Shown: positions 6,580 to 8,530 of the stretch, in pieces
Layout of the letters: the number at the start of each line of letters is the position of its first letter
Position numbering within the stretch: position 1 is the first letter of the stretch
Assembly (NCBI GenBank): GCA_026988445.1
Contig: JALSLF010000520.1
Location: forward strand, 1-8,530
Direction: 5' to 3'
DNA length: 8,530 bases
DNA from: Bacteroidales bacterium
GTDB taxonomy: Bacteria; Bacteroidota; Bacteroidia; Bacteroidales; NBLH01
Notes under the pieces: generated by a model
What the model was told of the DNA's origin: nothing
Databases searched by the model: none
The model's input: the letters and a program-made list of their open reading frames with translations, nothing else
Translations under genes and position numbers: made by a program

Positions 6580-7116
6580 TTACCAGCCTTGATGAATAAA
6601 TTTGTCAAAAATGAGCCATGCTTTTGCCGAAAATACCTTGCTTTTATCCTTCATTAAATTGCTCAGCTCTTTTTTATTCATTAAAAAAGTTTCAATTTCT
6701 TCACTCTGTTCATTACCCGACTGATTTACACTGCCTTGTGCATAACAAAAAACAATAGAAACCACTTCGTTGGTCAAGCCTGCCGAATTAGTCATAAAAG
6801 GTGTAACTTGTACTATTTTTGTTAATTCCAAATTAGTCTCTTCTTTAAGTTCACGCCGGGCAGTTGTTTCAATACTTTCGTTTTCATCAACAAGACCTGC
6901 CGGCAAAGCCCATTCATATCCGCCAATAGGCACTCTGAATTCCTTTGTAACCACCAATTTATCATCTTGTATAGCCGCAATAATTACGGTTTTACCGCCA
7001 TTACTACGTTCGGCAGAATACCAGATGCTTTCTTCATTATTTTTATTGATAAATTTAGTAGCTACAAAATTCAAGTATTTTGAACTACTGACAATTTCTT
7101 TTTTTAAAATCTTCAT
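6580..7116 (-). CDS. Nudix hydrolase, ADP-ribose pyrophosphatase-like
   Basis: Members cleave nucleoside diphosphates linked to another moiety, with Mg2+ as cofactor. The 178-residue protein contains a Nudix box from Gly74 to Leu96: G-x5-E-x7-REL-K-EE-T-N-L. The metal-binding glutamates Glu89, Glu92 and Glu93 are present, and Arg88 is conserved. The penultimate box position, usually Gly, is Asn95. The upstream WALPAG (69-74) and the strand TVIIAAIQDDKLVVTKEFRVP are typical of the ADP-ribose/nucleotide-sugar pyrophosphatase branch, so ADP-ribose, NADH or a sugar nucleotide are plausible substrates. The exact one cannot be read from sequence. The start ATG is 13 bases after the AraC gene and 28 bases separate its stop from mgtE, so it lies in the middle of a likely operon. 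Confidence 0.9.
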   Translation of the reverse strand: MKILKKEIVSSSKYLNFVATKFINKNNEESIWYSAERSNGGKTVIIAAIQDDKLVVTKEFRVPIGGYEWALPAGLVDENESIETTARRELKEETNLELTKIVQVTPFMTNSAGLTNEVVSIVFCYAQGSVNQSGNEQSEEIETFLMNKKELSNLMKDKSKVFSAKAWLIFDKFIHQGW

Positions 7117-7129
7117 AATAATTTTTAGG

Positions 7130-7705
7130 TCAAACTTTATCTAAAGGTTTACGTTTGTTGTCTTTCAATTTTTTAAAATGCGAAGGACTTAAGCCGGTGA
7201 TTTTTTTAAACTGATTGGATAAATGCTGCACACTGCTGTAACCCAAATCCCAAGCAATTTCGCTTAAAGTCAGTTCATCATAAATAAGTAATTCTTTTAC
7301 TCTTTCAATTTTCTGATAAATTAAATATTTCTCAATCGTGATACTCTCTACCTCTGAGAAAATCCTGCTTAAATACGAATAATCATAACCAATATTTTCT
7401 ACCAAATAATCGGAAATATTAACATGTTCAGGTTTATCTTTATGATAATGAACCAATTCAATAATACTTGTTTTGATTTTATCAATAATCCGGCTACGTT
7501 TATCATCAATTAACTCAAAGCCGTTTTCTACAAGTACTTTGCTGATGTTTTCATAGTCATTTTCGCTGAGTTTATTTTCCAACTCAACTTCTCCGAGTTT
7601 TATAGAACGTATATCAAAGCCTAATTTGCCAAACTCTTCGCTTACAACTTTAATGCAGCGTGGACAAACCATATTTTTAATATAAATTTTTGTAGTATCT
7701 ACCAT
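7130..7705 (-). CDS. AraC-type regulator with HMA-like CPRC N-terminal domain
   Basis: This 191-residue protein is a probable DNA-binding regulator. The C-terminal half is an AraC/XylS domain with two helix-turn-helix motifs: the first about 96-120 (SDYLVENIGYDYSYLSRIF), the second about 145-170 (TLSEIAWDLGYSSVQHLSNQFKKITG), followed by LSPSHFKKLK. The N-terminal ~65 residues do not resemble the usual AraC sugar-binding cupin. They begin IYIKNMVCPRCIKVV, with Cys14 and Cys17 at the position of the metal-binding CxxC of heavy-metal-associated domains, and the predicted strand-helix-strand-strand-helix-strand order fits that fold. Similar proteins are common in Bacteroidota; their ligand is unknown to me. 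The ATG overlaps the end of the oxidoreductase gene by seven bases, suggesting translational coupling. Metal or thiol-redox sensing is inference. Confidence 0.88.
   Translation of the reverse strand: MVDTTKIYIKNMVCPRCIKVVSEEFGKLGFDIRSIKLGEVELENKLSENDYENISKVLVENGFELIDDKRSRIIDKIKTSIIELVHYHKDKPEHVNISDYLVENIGYDYSYLSRIFSEVESITIEKYLIYQKIERVKELLIYDELTLSEIAWDLGYSSVQHLSNQFKKITGLSPSHFKKLKDNKRKPLDKV
7699..7705 (-). other. Seven-base gene overlap (reductase stop / AraC start)
   Basis: On the minus strand the AraC ATG occupies 7705-7703 and the reductase TAG occupies 7701-7699, in different frames. Such an overlap favours re-initiation by the same ribosome and ties the regulator's synthesis to the enzyme's. 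Confidence 0.85.
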
Positions 7706-8530
7706 TTTATTCCCACTTTACCAATTGTTTCACGATTTTCCAATGCAGTATGTGCTTCGTTTAATTCATCAATAGGATATATTTTAAAAACTTTAGGCTC
7801 TATTTTTCCTTCTTCGGCAAGTTTTACTAAATTTTGCATACAATACTGCAAAATTTCCGGTTTATCATCGGCAATGCGCAACATATTTACCCCAATCATT
7901 GCCTTCGATTGCATAATAAACCCAACAGGGTGATAAATCCCAAACGACAAAGCAAATTTTAATTTACTGAAAAAATTACCGGCATCAAGTTGGGTTGCAG
8001 CTCCGTATGGCACCATCCTACCGCCACTACCTAAAAGTTTATAGCCTTTGTTAAAAGTACTGCCGCCAATAGAATCAAAAACCACATCTAATTTTTCGTT
8101 TATTTGTGAACTAAAATCTTTTTGACGATAATTAATAGCAATATCAACACCTAGTTTTTTAATGTATTCAATTTTTTCATCAGAGCCTGCAGTACCGTAA
8201 ATTTTACAGTTTTTTAATTTGCATAATTGTACCAATGCCGTACCCACACCACCTGCTGCCGCATGAACCAGCACTTTTTCACCTTCGCGAACATTTGCTG
8301 CAATATAAGCAGCATAATAAGCTGTGGTATATTGTGTTGCCAAAGCTAAAGCTTTGCCTGCCGAAAAATCATCAGAAATCTTAACAGCAGCAACAGCCTT
8401 TGTGATAACATATTGCGAATATCCGCCAAAGCGTGTAAAAGCAATTACTCTATCGCCCACAGCAATATTTTTTACTTGTTCACCAACTTTCAATACTTTT
8501 CCTACTGTTTCGTAGCCTATTACAGTAGGC
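7699..8530 (-). CDS. Zinc-independent medium-chain reductase, quinone oxidoreductase-like (5' end outside)
   Basis: This is a cytoplasmic NAD(P)H-dependent oxidoreductase of the medium-chain dehydrogenase/reductase superfamily, quinone reductase/VAT-1-like branch. The frame stays open to the window edge, giving 276 visible codons that begin PTVIGYETVGKVLKVG. This is the standard MDR segment P-x-x-x-G-x-E-x-x-G, so about 60 N-terminal residues should lie beyond 8530. The dinucleotide-binding loop HAAAGGVG is at visible residues 89-96, followed by the Rossmann strands GTAGSDEK and LDVVFDSIGG. The catalytic and structural zinc ligands of alcohol dehydrogenases are absent. The segment around FGIYHPVGFIMQSKAMIGVNMLRI (visible 196-219) resembles the VAT-1-type insertion. 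The end IGKVGIKW is typical. The stop at 7699-7701 lies within the start of the AraC gene, so the enzyme is probably expressed with its regulator. The substrate is not determinable. Confidence 0.92.
   Translation of the reverse strand, partial: PTVIGYETVGKVLKVGEQVKNIAVGDRVIAFTRFGGYSQYVITKAVAAVKISDDFSAGKALALATQYTTAYYAAYIAANVREGEKVLVHAAAGGVGTALVQLCKLKNCKIYGTAGSDEKIEYIKKLGVDIAINYRQKDFSSQINEKLDVVFDSIGGSTFNKGYKLLGSGGRMVPYGAATQLDAGNFFSKLKFALSFGIYHPVGFIMQSKAMIGVNMLRIADDKPEILQYCMQNLVKLAEEGKIEPKVFKIYPIDELNEAHTALENRETIGKVGIKW

Noticed and set aside
6770..7144. 124-codon plus-strand ORF across the Nudix gene
   Set aside because: It is antisense to the Nudix box and its composition follows from that strand. 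No own start region or family similarity is seen.
8491..8493. TTG as start codon of the reductase
   Set aside because: The frame stays open upstream to the window edge and encodes the conserved MDR segment PTVIGYETVG. The TTG is an internal leucine codon, and the gene is cut by the window.

Overview
The window looks like a chromosomal segment of an AT-rich member of the Bacteroidota. The evidence is the A-rich gene leaders without Shine-Dalgarno sequences, a Bacteroidota-type -7 box (TAnnTTTG) before valS, and protein variants familiar from that phylum, such as KMSKQ in ValRS and an AraC regulator with an N-terminal CPRC domain. No rank below phylum can be supported. Most of the window is ordinary chromosome; the least explained part is the repeat-rich spacer at 49-831.

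Layout. Positions 1-48 appear to be the last 15 codons of an upstream gene, followed by a terminator-like hairpin. The 783-base spacer at 49-831 holds no convincing gene. It contains a tandem direct repeat of about 200 bp, two copies about 95% identical. Each copy splits into two diverged ~60-bp half-units that end in a small hairpin, and further diverged relatives of the same sequence lie on both sides. On the plus strand come valS (valyl-tRNA synthetase), an unrecognised 300-residue two-helix membrane protein, and rpe (ribulose-phosphate 3-epimerase). The membrane protein and rpe are 14 bases apart and are probably co-transcribed. The 124-base gap after valS holds a perfect 10-bp-arm palindrome.

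From 5190 to the end everything is on the minus strand and converges on rpe. In transcription order the genes are a zinc-less medium-chain quinone-oxidoreductase-like enzyme (5' end beyond the window), an AraC-type regulator with an HMA-like N-terminal domain, a Nudix hydrolase, and the magnesium transporter/channel MgtE. The first two overlap by 7 bp and the later gaps are 13 and 28 bp, so this looks like one operon whose promoter is outside the window.

How the genes relate. valS and rpe are housekeeping genes for translation and the pentose phosphate pathway. The leftward group combines a possible redox or metal-thiol sensor, an NAD(P)H-dependent reductase, a nucleotide-sugar or ADP-ribose type hydrolase, and Mg2+ transport. 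A shared stress or cofactor-homeostasis role is possible but is inference from gene order only. No mobile element protein, CRISPR array, tRNA or rRNA was seen.
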